Made by a program: the position numbers and the translations under genes
Part shown: positions 1-7,250 of the stretch, in pieces
How positions within the stretch are numbered: the stretch's first letter is position 1
Layout of the letters: the number at the start of each line of letters is the position of its first letter
The notes under the pieces: model-generated
Database searches by the model: none
What the model was told of the DNA's origin: nothing
The model's input: the letters and a program-made list of their open reading frames with translations, nothing else
Assembly: GCA_013215095.1 (NCBI GenBank)
Contig: JABSPM010000074.1
Coordinates: 1-33,673, forward strand
DNA: 33,673 bases
Direction: 5' to 3'
Origin: Flavobacteriaceae bacterium
GTDB taxonomy: Bacteria; Bacteroidota; Bacteroidia; Flavobacteriales; Flavobacteriaceae

Positions 1-28
1 CAATGAAAGAAGACACCAAGGAATTGAC

Positions 29-58
29 AATCAAATACCTTTTAAAAGGTATTTGATT
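29..58. repeat. 30-bp perfect palindrome, possible terminator
   Basis: Bases 29-43 are the exact reverse complement of 44-58, with arms reading AATCAAATACCTTTT. As RNA this would form a long AT-rich hairpin with a TTTTAAAA tip. It could terminate a gene ending just left of the window, although no clear T-run follows it. No gene is visible in 1-260; a second, weaker stem-loop (arms 197-203 and 212-218) is the only other structure there. Confidence 0.5.
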
Positions 59-296
59 AAACAACAAAATGCAGCGTAAATGAAATATAACTTGAACTTA
101 ATTTAACACAAAACCTGTCTAAAAGATGGGGGAATGATCAAACAAATTAAATTGCTCTATCAGTTTTTCTCTTAATTCTAACGCTCCCATAATATATATC
201 TTTCTATAAATAAAGATACATAAATCATTTCAAATGGATGATTTGCAGTTAAAAGATTAGTTCAACTCACGACAAAGAATTAGATTTGAGAATCGC

Positions 297-1367
297 ATGG
301 GATGCCTAAAATTACATATTGAACCAGTACCAACTTTGAGAGTAATACAATCAAAAAAAGTGCAAAAGCCCTCAAAAAAGATGGGTAGTTACTATCCCTT
401 TGGGTTACGTCATAAAGGACACAATAACCAAGTTTCTGCTAATGCGAATCAAGTAGCAAGCAAGTTTAAGTACAATGGAACAGAATTTGAACAAGCTTTA
501 GATATTGATTTATACGAAATGCCACTTAGACAGTATGATCCTACTATTGCAAGATGGATAGGAATTGATCCTGTAACACATTTGGATTTTTCTACGTATA
601 GTGCTTTTGACAATAATCCTATTTATTATGATGATCCTTATAGCGCTGATGGTGAGTGTTTTAAATACATAGATTCTAATGCAGATGGTACTTATAAAAA
701 TAATATAGGTAATATAGATAGTAAGGCTATTAACGAAGCTAATATGCCTGTTGAATCTGGAGTTACTGCAAGTGTTACTGCTGAAGAGTTAGTTGAGAGA
801 GAGCCAACATCAAATAGCTCTTCTAATACAAACTCTGCATTCTGTGATGCAGAATGTCAACTTAGAAATTTAAAAAGAAAGTTTAAAGCCCACAGCCTTG
901 CTTTTGATATGGTTGGAATGGATAAAGAATCTAAGGAGTATGATAGGCTAAGTAAAATAAGAGCGGCCAATCTAACCATGATTTTAGATTCTAGAGTTCA
1001 AGAGTTAGTGGCACCTACAGATCCTTTAGGCTTAGTTTTGCATTTTGGAACGCTTGGAATTGGATCTAGACTTGGAATATTTTTAAGTGCCGGAAAACAT
1101 CTGAAATATATAAATTCATTTAAAAATATAAAGATAAACCCTTTTGGGTTAAGAGGAGGATATGGAGTGTTTGGGAAAAATGGAAGAAAGATTGGAAATT
1201 ATAGAATAGATATGTTATATGCTAATCCAAAAGCAGGTTTAAATGCAGGAACTATTTTTTCACTAAAACAAAATAAATTAGGAGAAGCGCTATTCCGATT
1301 AGATTATGGAGCTCTTCATAAAGGTGGCACTGGATTGCATTCAACTATCAGATTTTATTTTGGATAA
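297..1367 (+). CDS. Headless Rhs-core fragment with C-terminal toxin-like tip 1
   Basis: Residues about 31-115 are the conserved Rhs/YD-repeat-associated core. It shows a YYPFGL lead-in, LYEMPLRQYDPTIARW, an IDP motif and a DNNP motif, and ends at DPYSAD where the canonical cleavage motif is DPxGAD. The rest is a variable tip rich in Asn and Ser, ending in a His-containing stretch (LHKGGTGLHSTIRF). In the family, a giant secreted Rhs protein carries such a tip as a polymorphic toxin. Here no YD-repeat body or signal precedes the core, so this is an orphan cassette; the frame is open only from 261 and the ATG at 297 may not be a real start. The tip is probably frameshifted: the +1 frame from 1363 encodes about 20 more codons and stops at 1425, three bases before the next gene. 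The biochemical activity of the tip is not recognised; a nuclease is a guess. Confidence 0.75.
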   Translation: MGCLKLHIEPVPTLRVIQSKKVQKPSKKMGSYYPFGLRHKGHNNQVSANANQVASKFKYNGTEFEQALDIDLYEMPLRQYDPTIARWIGIDPVTHLDFSTYSAFDNNPIYYDDPYSADGECFKYIDSNADGTYKNNIGNIDSKAINEANMPVESGVTASVTAEELVEREPTSNSSSNTNSAFCDAECQLRNLKRKFKAHSLAFDMVGMDKESKEYDRLSKIRAANLTMILDSRVQELVAPTDPLGLVLHFGTLGIGSRLGIFLSAGKHLKYINSFKNIKINPFGLRGGYGVFGKNGRKIGNYRIDMLYANPKAGLNAGTIFSLKQNKLGEALFRLDYGALHKGGTGLHSTIRFYFG

Positions 1368-1428
1368 ATATAAGATAGGAAGTTCTGCTCAAAGAACATG
1401 GTATCCACCTTTTAATAAATTATAATTG

Positions 1429-1968
1429 ATGAAGAAAATAGTAAGACATAACACAGAGCTCTTATCCATTAAATCTATAAATAATTCTGTTTGGGAAGAT
1501 AAAATAATTTTTAAAATGCTTCTTAAAAAAATATTCGTAAATAATGATAATATACTAGCTACGTTTAAAAATCTAGTATATTTTCACAGTAATTTACAAA
1601 AAAGATTATTGCAAATTATTAATTATGAAACGTTTATAAAGAGTAATTATGATTCATGTTTTTCTGAAATATCTTTTTATTTGAAAATTTCAAACATTGA
1701 TGACAAAAGTTTAGAAATAATAAATGAGTTATGGACTATATATGAGCAACCTTCTTTATTGATTTACAATGAAAATGAAGATGATAAAAAATTAGCAAGG
1801 AAAGAGAAATCTATATTTTTGATTCCTTGGAAAGAGATAACTTCAACATTAGATTCTATTATTTTATTTAGGGGTATAGAGGAAGATGTGTTGTGGATAG
1901 GAAAAAGTAAGAATAAATTTTTACCATGTATTGAAACCGTAATAAACTACAAGCCTAAACTGAGGTAG
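1429..1968 (+). CDS. Putative immunity protein for tip 1
   Basis: This encodes a 179-residue, Lys/Ile/Asn-rich protein of unknown family with no signal peptide or membrane segment, so it is probably cytoplasmic. I start it at the ATG at 1429 rather than the TTG three bases earlier. It lies immediately after tip 1: the alternative reading frame of the toxin ends with TAA at 1423-1425. That tight coupling is the usual layout of Rhs toxin and immunity genes and is the only basis for the call. The sequence contains a run of acidic residues near residue 115 and ends in a basic tail. The stop codon begins an 11-nt string (TAGTGTTTTAA) that recurs at the stop of the lipoprotein gene at 5102. Confidence 0.55.
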   Translation: MKKIVRHNTELLSIKSINNSVWEDKIIFKMLLKKIFVNNDNILATFKNLVYFHSNLQKRLLQIINYETFIKSNYDSCFSEISFYLKISNIDDKSLEIINELWTIYEQPSLLIYNENEDDKKLARKEKSIFLIPWKEITSTLDSIILFRGIEEDVLWIGKSKNKFLPCIETVINYKPKLR

Positions 1969-2013
1969 TGTTTTAAAATAGGCCATAACCTAACAGTAAA
2001 TATTAAATATCTA

Positions 2014-2051
2014 AAAAACAGTAGCTAACAGAAATATTAATTACTGTTTTT
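2014..2051 (+). terminator. Stem-loop, possible terminator
   Basis: A perfect 10-bp stem joins AAAAACAGTA (2014-2023) to TACTGTTTTT (2042-2051) around an 18-nt loop. The right arm ends in a T-run, so it could end transcription of the tip 1 immunity gene about 50 nt upstream. The arms are AT-rich apart from the CAG/CTG step. Confidence 0.45.
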
Positions 2052-2105
2052 CTTCGTTCGTTGATATATTGTCAAGAAAGAAAAATCTTCTATTGTAACA
2101 TATAA

Positions 2106-2195
2106 TACGTACAATTTAATAATAAGGCATTAAACAACATCACTAATGGTGAAGGTCCATTAAGAAATGGTAATGAACACAATACAAATAATTAG
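2106..2195 (+). pseudogene. Remnant of a lost Rhs tip (last ~29 codons)
   Basis: A frame opened by a stop at 2103-2105 runs 29 codons and stops at 2193-2195, two bases before the ATG of the next gene. The peptide, rich in Asn and Gly (for example NGEGPLRNGNEH), has the composition of the other tips here and no start codon. I read it as the C-terminus of a toxin tip whose core and body were deleted, leaving its immunity gene behind. A 29-codon open frame is short enough to occur by chance, so the support comes mainly from its position. Confidence 0.3.
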
Positions 2196-2197
2196 TT

Positions 2198-2719
2198 ATG
2201 AGAAATATAATAGTAATATTAGCATTGTTAGTTACAAATTTAGTCAGCTCACAAGCTCTTTCGGTTGATTTAGTAAATTCTGATTTACAACCCATAGAGG
2301 AAAATATTCAAGTTTTTATTGAACCTAATAAAGGGTCGAAAAAGCTAAAAAAGCAAACCTTGACTAAAAATGAATTGAATTATTTTTTATTACCTTCTCT
2401 TTGGTTTGATTTGACACTTAAATTAGGTAATGACGAAATGAAATTTACGGATGTGGATGTGTTTAGTTATGATCAAATTATAATAGTTAGGGATGCAAAT
2501 ATTCCTACCACTTGTTACACCTCTCATTATATTGTAAATGAAAAATCCTTCCATAATACAATATCAGCATTATATAAAAGTGTAGATGGGGTAAAAGACT
2601 GTACTTATTATAACTCAGTTTTCTTTTTAGATAATAAAATTGATATCTCAAACTTAGAAAATATTGAATACTTAAGGATGACTAATAGTAATTCTCCAAA
2701 GTACAATGGTGATAATTAG
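2198..2719 (+). CDS. Exported protein, putative orphan immunity protein
   Basis: This 173-residue protein starts with a clear signal peptide (MRNIIVILALLVTNLVSSQA, cleavage near residue 19). The mature part is a mixed beta-rich domain with three Cys residues, two of which (TTCYTS and KDCTYY) could form a disulfide in the periplasm. It matches no family I recognise. It sits in the Rhs cassette array, directly after the remnant of a toxin tip, so an immunity role in the periplasm against a lost or external toxin is plausible but unproven. It could equally be a small periplasmic protein carried in with the cassette. The frame is clean and the ATG choice is well supported by the signal peptide. 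Confidence 0.5.
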   Translation: MRNIIVILALLVTNLVSSQALSVDLVNSDLQPIEENIQVFIEPNKGSKKLKKQTLTKNELNYFLLPSLWFDLTLKLGNDEMKFTDVDVFSYDQIIIVRDANIPTTCYTSHYIVNEKSFHNTISALYKSVDGVKDCTYYNSVFFLDNKIDISNLENIEYLRMTNSNSPKYNGDN

Positions 2720-2756
2720 AATAATTGGTAAGAGTAAGCGAGTATAAATTCTCCCC

Positions 2757-3106
2757 CTCGTGCGACATATAACAGGTACTCTGGCGCACTTCTGTGAAGT
2801 GTGTCTAATTTGTAATGTTATTTGTAATGCCTTAAAAATAAAGAGAAATACATAAGAATCCCAACTCCAAAATGGGCTTGGTGGCAAACAGGAATAGTAA
2901 TCGTAACAATAATTTTTGCCTTTAGAACAAAATTGAACGATGAAATTATACAACTATTAAAAGACTTTATAAAATTATGGTTAGGATAAATGATTTTACT
3001 ATATTTATGAGGATTAATGTGGTAGGACGTTCTTTTTAAAAAAAGTTGTGGTAAGGTATCCGCTAGAAAAAGGGTGACCGCTGAAAAAAACGCGTCAACT
3101 ACTATC
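2757..3106 (+). repeat. Direct repeat copy 1, leading into an Rhs core fragment
   Basis: This ~350-bp segment recurs at 5128-5461 with about ten substitutions, a 12-nt indel near 2818-2830 and a small indel near 2984. It ends where the Rhs core begins (AACTACTATC). Both copies contain the same start-less frame encoding a hydrophobic segment. Recombination between the copies would remove or circularise a 2371-bp unit holding tip 2 and its partner lipoprotein gene. Confidence 0.85.
2828..2989 (+). pseudogene. Start-less membrane-segment remnant inside the repeat
   Basis: Between in-frame stops at 2825 and 2987 lies a 53-codon frame without an ATG. It encodes a basic N-terminal stretch, PTPKWAWWQTG, a hydrophobic run (IVIVTIIFAF) and an amphipathic tail. 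The equivalent frame in the second repeat (5187-5372) is also open and ends differently because of a small indel. It reads like the C-terminus of a membrane protein, perhaps a lost immunity gene, and is probably not expressed as such. Confidence 0.3.
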
Positions 3107-3162
3107 CCTTTGGGCTGAAACACAAAGGATACAATAATCAAGTTTCTGCTAATGCCAATCAG

Positions 3163-3969
3163 GTGGCAAGTAAATATAAGTATAATGGTATAGAGCTAGA
3201 AGAAAGTCTTGGTGTGAATCTCTATGAAATGGATTTACGTCAATATGACCCAACTATTGCAAGATGGACAGAAATAGATCCTGTGACACATTATGAATAC
3301 TCTACATATAACGCTTTTGACAATAATCCTGTGTTTTGGGCAGATCCTTCTGGTGCCGATGGTGAGTGTTACACTTGTATAGATTCTGGAAGTAATGGTT
3401 TATTAAGAAGTCCTTCTGGAGATTATATAAAAAATAATAATTATACAAGTGTTGCTAGTGAATTTGAGGAGTTTAACAAGAAAAATCAAAAAAAGAACAC
3501 TGCAACTGTTGAAGCTGGAGATTTGCAAGGAGGTGATGGTGCAGCTGGTTACTATATTGTTAATGCTTATTTGCAACATGTAGTATTACAAATCTTTCTT
3601 TATGAAATATATAAGATTGCAATGGAAGAAAACCCTAGTAATGTTTATATATACAAAGCGCCATTTAAATCTACTTTGTTCTTGCCTTCTAATGTAGCTC
3701 GATCAAGAAATACTAAAGGCAGAAATTCATTCAGGAGCAATAATAATTATGGTTCTATTGAATTTACTGACGATTATCGTGTCCTTAGTATAAACGAGAG
3801 AGCAGGAAGTGGGGATTATGGCTATTGTTATAGTTCAGGAACCTATATCTCTAAAAATGACATTTTAGATTTAGAAGGAAAACCACAAAATGATATGTAT
3901 AATTCTCCTCTAAGGATTACCCTCATATTAACTTCACCTCAAAAGAGGAGAATGTTAATGGGCATCTGA
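3163..3969 (+). CDS. Headless Rhs-core fragment with C-terminal toxin-like tip 2
   Basis: The frame is open from 3085, just after a stop at 3082. The Rhs core starts at NYYPFGLKHKGYNN (from 3097), and 3163 is only the first GTG, so no convincing start codon exists. The core is complete at its C-terminal end: LYEMDLRQYDPTIARW, EIDP, FDNNP and the canonical DPSGADGE cleavage region near residue 65. The tip that follows is unrelated to tip 1 and of unknown activity. The annotated end at 3969 is probably a frameshift product: another frame is open from 3903 for about 63 codons and stops at 4092-4094, overlapping the ATG of the next gene as TAATG. The likely break is near 3905-3920. This is an orphan cassette, not an expressible full Rhs protein. 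Confidence 0.75.
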   Translation: MASKYKYNGIELEESLGVNLYEMDLRQYDPTIARWTEIDPVTHYEYSTYNAFDNNPVFWADPSGADGECYTCIDSGSNGLLRSPSGDYIKNNNYTSVASEFEEFNKKNQKKNTATVEAGDLQGGDGAAGYYIVNAYLQHVVLQIFLYEIYKIAMEENPSNVYIYKAPFKSTLFLPSNVARSRNTKGRNSFRSNNNYGSIEFTDDYRVLSINERAGSGDYGYCYSSGTYISKNDILDLEGKPQNDMYNSPLRITLILTSPQKRRMLMGI

Positions 3970-4093
3970 AAAATTTAAGGGTGGGTGAATTATTATTTAG
4001 GACTAAAGAATTAAGAAATAAATTTGTACAATATTTTAGCGTAACACTTAGGTCCGAAATGAGAAATAACATACTTAATTCAAATAAAAATTA

Positions 4094-5104
4094 ATGAAAA
4101 AAATTCTTCAAAGCTTAAGTTTAGTGTTGCTCATTTTCTTAATTAATAGTTGTTCTAATGAACCTTCCCCATCAGGACATTATATTGATAATGTTAATCA
4201 AAAAATTATAACACTAGAAAAGTCTAGCCTTGTGATTTATGATTTATTAGATTTTTCCAATAAAAAAGAGTATTCAATTTCTAATATAAGAGATGGTGTA
4301 ATTTCAATAGAAAATTATGAAGAAGAACTAAATTACACTTTCGAAAATGAGATTTTGTCTCTTTTTGATTACGATTTAACTTTTTTTCATAGCCAGCAAT
4401 TAGAATTTGTAAAAATTAAGTTTAACGGATCATTTAGAGTTGAAGACTTATCCAATGAGTATTGGAAGTGTATTACTGAAAATAAGGAAGCTGCTTTAAT
4501 TTTCAAAATAAACAATAATGAAAAAGATGGAGATGAATATTTTGGCTTGAAAAATGAGGATAATTTTGATTTTAAACATATAGTTTCTTTCAATGTAAGT
4601 GAATTTTCATTTTCAGAGGAACTTAACTTTTTTACGATTGAATCTATGCATCTTGAAGGTGGTGTATTTTTTGTTGAGGAGTTAAAAGCTGACTCGCTTA
4701 TTTTATTTGATATAACATCTTCAAAACGTTTACCCTTTGAAAGATATACTTCAAATGAAAATAATTTAATTTATGGTAATTGGAATCCTGACATTATTGA
4801 TATTCAATCCTTTTCCATTCCTGATACTAAACATGTTTCTTCTTTATTTGCCAACACTATTATTATTGATGAAAAGAACATCTCTTTTAAAGTTAACGAT
4901 TCTTCAATTAAATTGTGTCAAGAATCTCATAAATTAAAATTAGGTTTGGATGGAAAATATCTATTTATAGATAACTTAGATAATAATGTAATAGAAGTAG
5001 ATTATGTCTCAAATGATTCTCTGATTTTAAAAAACCCATATATGAAAGGGGCAAATTTGATGAAATATTATAGAGTAACTGATAATAATTTTGAGGACAA
5101 ATAG
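4094..5104 (+). CDS. Putative lipoprotein, immunity-position gene for tip 2
   Basis: This 336-residue protein begins with a lipoprotein signal: a basic N-terminus, a hydrophobic core, and the lipobox LINSC with Cys at about residue 20. The mature part is acidic and beta-rich with repeated hydrophobic/aromatic strands and no motif I recognise; a lipocalin-like or beta-sandwich fold would fit. The ATG overlaps the stop of the alternative frame of tip 2 (TAATG at 4092-4096), which suggests translational coupling with the toxin. A lipid-anchored immunity protein would imply a toxin that acts in the periplasm or on envelope targets. The length is unusual for an immunity protein, so a cargo lipoprotein is the main alternative. 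The frame is intact. Confidence 0.5.
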   Translation: MKKILQSLSLVLLIFLINSCSNEPSPSGHYIDNVNQKIITLEKSSLVIYDLLDFSNKKEYSISNIRDGVISIENYEEELNYTFENEILSLFDYDLTFFHSQQLEFVKIKFNGSFRVEDLSNEYWKCITENKEAALIFKINNNEKDGDEYFGLKNEDNFDFKHIVSFNVSEFSFSEELNFFTIESMHLEGGVFFVEELKADSLILFDITSSKRLPFERYTSNENNLIYGNWNPDIIDIQSFSIPDTKHVSSLFANTIIIDEKNISFKVNDSSIKLCQESHKLKLGLDGKYLFIDNLDNNVIEVDYVSNDSLILKNPYMKGANLMKYYRVTDNNFEDK

Positions 5105-5127
5105 TGTTTTAAGGGTAGTATTACCCA

Positions 5128-5461
5128 CTCGTGAGACATATAACAGTTACTCTGGCGCACTTCTGTGAAGTATGTCTAATTTGTAATGTCTTAAAAATAA
5201 AGAGAAATACATAAGAATCCTAACTCCAAAATGGGCTTGGTGGCAAACAGGAATAGTAATCGTAACAATAATTTTTGCCTTTAGAACAAAATTGAACGAT
5301 GAAATTATACAACTATTAAAAGGCTTTATAAAATTATGGTTAAATTGGTTTTACTATATTTACGAGGATTAATGTGGTAGGACGTTCTTTTTAAAAAAAG
5401 TTGTGGTAAGGTATCCGCTAGAAAAAGGGTGACCACTGAAAAAAACGCGTTAACTACTATC
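5128..5461 (+). repeat. Direct repeat copy 2, leading into an Rhs core fragment
   Basis: This is the second copy of the repeat at 2757-3106, starting just after the lipoprotein gene. The boundary with the Rhs core is the same (AACTACTATC), after which the copies diverge to different core alleles (YYPFGLKHKG in the first, YYLFGLRHKG here). High identity in a non-coding stretch points to a recent duplication or recombination. Confidence 0.85.
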
Positions 5462-5496
5462 TATTTGGGTTACGTCATAAAGGTTACAACAATGTT

Positions 5497-6117
5497 GTGA
5501 GTTCCAATGCCAACAGTGTTGCACAAAAGTTTAAGTTTCAAGGAATAGAACTTGAAGAATCTTTAGGATTGAATTTATATGAAATGGATGGTATAGACCC
5601 TTATAATCCAACAGTAGAAGACGAAGCCGAGGCAGATGCTGCATTAGGTAATGCGATATTGTTTTTTACAGGCGAATGGGCTGCTGTTAAAGTTCTACAA
5701 GGAGGTGTTTGGGTAGTTCGCCTTATTAAAGCTAAAAATTTAGCTAAAGGAGTGAATGTAGCCCAAGGAGCGGTAAAGTTTAGTGATGAAGCTGCTGCTG
5801 CTTTTAAAAGATTAGGAAATTTACCAGCTTTTGCAAAGATAAAAAATGGAGTGGCTCATATTAATATTGGGTTCTTAAGAAATTTTAAGCCAGGAGATAT
5901 ACAAAAAGTAGAGCAAGATTTTAAAGCTAATGGAGCTTCAAGTATGAGAATTAACTTTGGTATTTCTGTAGATAAGGTTATAGTAAATGCATTAAATAAA
6001 AGAATAAAATCAGGACAAGGGTTTATGGGATATAATATTCAAAGTGGATGGAGAGCTTGGGCTACAGGTAATAGATATATTAACGAAAACTCTAAAGTAA
6101 AATGTCAAACTATTTAA
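5497..6117 (+). CDS. Rhs-core fragment with internal deletion, toxin-like tip 3
   Basis: The in-frame core starts near 5452 (NYYLFGLRHKGYNN) after a TGA; the GTG at 5497 is only the first possible start. The core reads up to GLNLYEMD and then jumps directly to GIDPYNPTVEDE. The usual segment of about 40 residues (LRQYDP...FDNNP...DPSGAD) is missing, including the cleavage-site motif. The tip of about 170 residues contains an Ala-rich hydrophobic stretch followed by a mixed domain ending in GWRAWATGNRYINE. It overlaps the next gene by 16 nt, so its C-terminus appears intact, unlike tips 1 and 2. Its activity is not recognised. Without the core it could not be released by normal Rhs processing, so it is either a store of sequence or a small standalone product. 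Confidence 0.65.
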   Translation: MSSNANSVAQKFKFQGIELEESLGLNLYEMDGIDPYNPTVEDEAEADAALGNAILFFTGEWAAVKVLQGGVWVVRLIKAKNLAKGVNVAQGAVKFSDEAAAAFKRLGNLPAFAKIKNGVAHINIGFLRNFKPGDIQKVEQDFKANGASSMRINFGISVDKVIVNALNKRIKSGQGFMGYNIQSGWRAWATGNRYINENSKVKCQTI

Positions 6118-6506
6118 AAAAAAGGATAGAACTTAATAACTTGAAAAAAAATGCGAGGAATCATTTTGTAGATGAATCTTCGAAAATTGTCAATACTTTA
6201 AAAGATGAAGGAAAGAAAGCTTTATTAGGTATTCAAAAAAACGTAGACATTTATACAATTTTAGGTGAGAAATATGTCTTTTATTCTACATTAAATGGGA
6301 ATAAAGGAAAGCTGACACTTAGTGAGTTTTCAGATGTTTTACACGATAATGCCTTAAAAAAAGGAAAGATTTTTGCGAAGTACAAATATGTGAAGATTAA
6401 TAGCGATGAAAAAATATGGTTAAAAAATAAATCAACAATGAAGTCACTTTGGAATACTTTATTATGGCTGGAAAAACCTAGTAATCGAGATTATATTTAC
6501 AAGTAA
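6102..6506 (+). CDS. Putative immunity protein for tip 3
   Basis: This encodes a 134-residue, very basic (Lys/Asn-rich) soluble protein with no signal peptide. Its ATG lies 16 nt inside the end of tip 3, so the two are translationally coupled; this is the tightest toxin/immunity-like pair in the array. The N-terminal third is predicted helical by composition, followed by a beta-rich region (YTILGEKYVFYSTLNG) and a short C-terminal helix. No family is recognised. It is followed by a strong terminator at 6523-6550, which closes the cassette array. A basic immunity protein would fit an acidic toxin surface, but that is only inference. Confidence 0.55.
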   Translation: MSNYLKKRIELNNLKKNARNHFVDESSKIVNTLKDEGKKALLGIQKNVDIYTILGEKYVFYSTLNGNKGKLTLSEFSDVLHDNALKKGKIFAKYKYVKINSDEKIWLKNKSTMKSLWNTLLWLEKPSNRDYIYK

Positions 6507-6522
6507 TAGAAGAGTATTTATT

Positions 6523-6550
6523 AAACCGTCTCAAATGAGACGGTTTTTTT
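6523..6550 (+). terminator. Strong rho-independent terminator
   Basis: A perfect 11-bp stem (AAACCGTCTCA 6523-6533 with TGAGACGGTTT 6536-6546) with a 2-nt loop is followed by a run of T. It ends the Rhs cassette array. The A-rich left flank also lets it work in reverse for the pseudogene on the - strand at 6556. Confidence 0.85.
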
Positions 6551-6555
6551 ATGCT

Positions 6556-6840
6556 TTAAAGCGAAGCTACATTTTTATTAAAAAAGTCCTTAAACTTCTT
6601 TTTGGTAAGAAAAGAATCAATCATTTTAAAAATCATAGAGCGTTCTTCCTCATCCAGCTATTGCATCAGTTTTAGCTGTTCTATTCTGGTTTTGTCCTCA
6701 ATCTCAACTTCCTTTGGCAAGTCGCCATCTAAATGCACAAGCTCATCAATAGTGATATTGAAAAAACTAGCAATCTTATCCAACGCACTAACGGAAATCT
6801 CTCGCTGTACGTTCTCAATCTTCCTATAATTAGAAAGATC
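6556..6840 (-). pseudogene. Decayed XRE/HTH-type regulator
   Basis: Read on the minus strand, this frame encodes DLSNYRKIENVQREISVSAL followed by the helix and tail common in Bacteroidetes XRE-family regulators (DKIASFFNITIDELVHLDGD). The frame is interrupted by TAG at 6660-6658, where LMQ*LDEEE suggests that CAG mutated to TAG; after it the frame continues cleanly to TAA at 6558-6556. The N-terminal half of the helix-turn-helix domain upstream of 6840 is not in the same frame, so there is at least one more lesion and no usable start. I treat it as a dead gene. Its terminator is shared with the + strand at 6523-6550. Confidence 0.6.
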
Positions 6841-7250
6841 CTTCCAATGGTGCCATATACAATAGCGTAAACGATTCCTTAATCATTCTTCCTACTTTTT
6901 GAGTTTTCTGCTAATGGATGCTAGTTTAAAATAATTTATCCAACCTCGTATCAACCTGTTTATTCGTTGCATTCGCTGGTCAAAACTCAATAGTATTGTC
7001 TTCTTCGTTAGATATTTAAGTTTTGACTTAAATACTTTCCAATTTCGTTGTCTGATCAATACCCTCTGGATCTAATACTTCGGTTATTCATTATAAAAGG
7101 ATTTTGGACGTCATAAAGATGTGCTTACTCATCCAACCTTACAGCCTCATATACAGTTCCTGTACGTAGGAACTAATCACGCAGTATGGCTTACTTCAAT
7201 GTATAGGTCACCCTAAACCACCTTGCCACTTGCTTCACTTAGGGATGTTA
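6841..7250. other. Non-coding, decayed stretch
   Basis: No reading frame here looks like a protein. The base composition is more balanced than in the neighbours. One notable hairpin has 7-bp arms AGTTCCT (7155-7161) and AGGAACT (7168-7174). The start of the regulator pseudogene decays into this stretch. I considered a group II intron remnant but found no convincing domain V. Confidence 0.4.

Noticed and set aside
2672-3141. Two minus-strand open frames
   Set aside because: They cross the direct repeat and the edge of the Rhs core, have no protein-like features and overlap better-supported + strand content.
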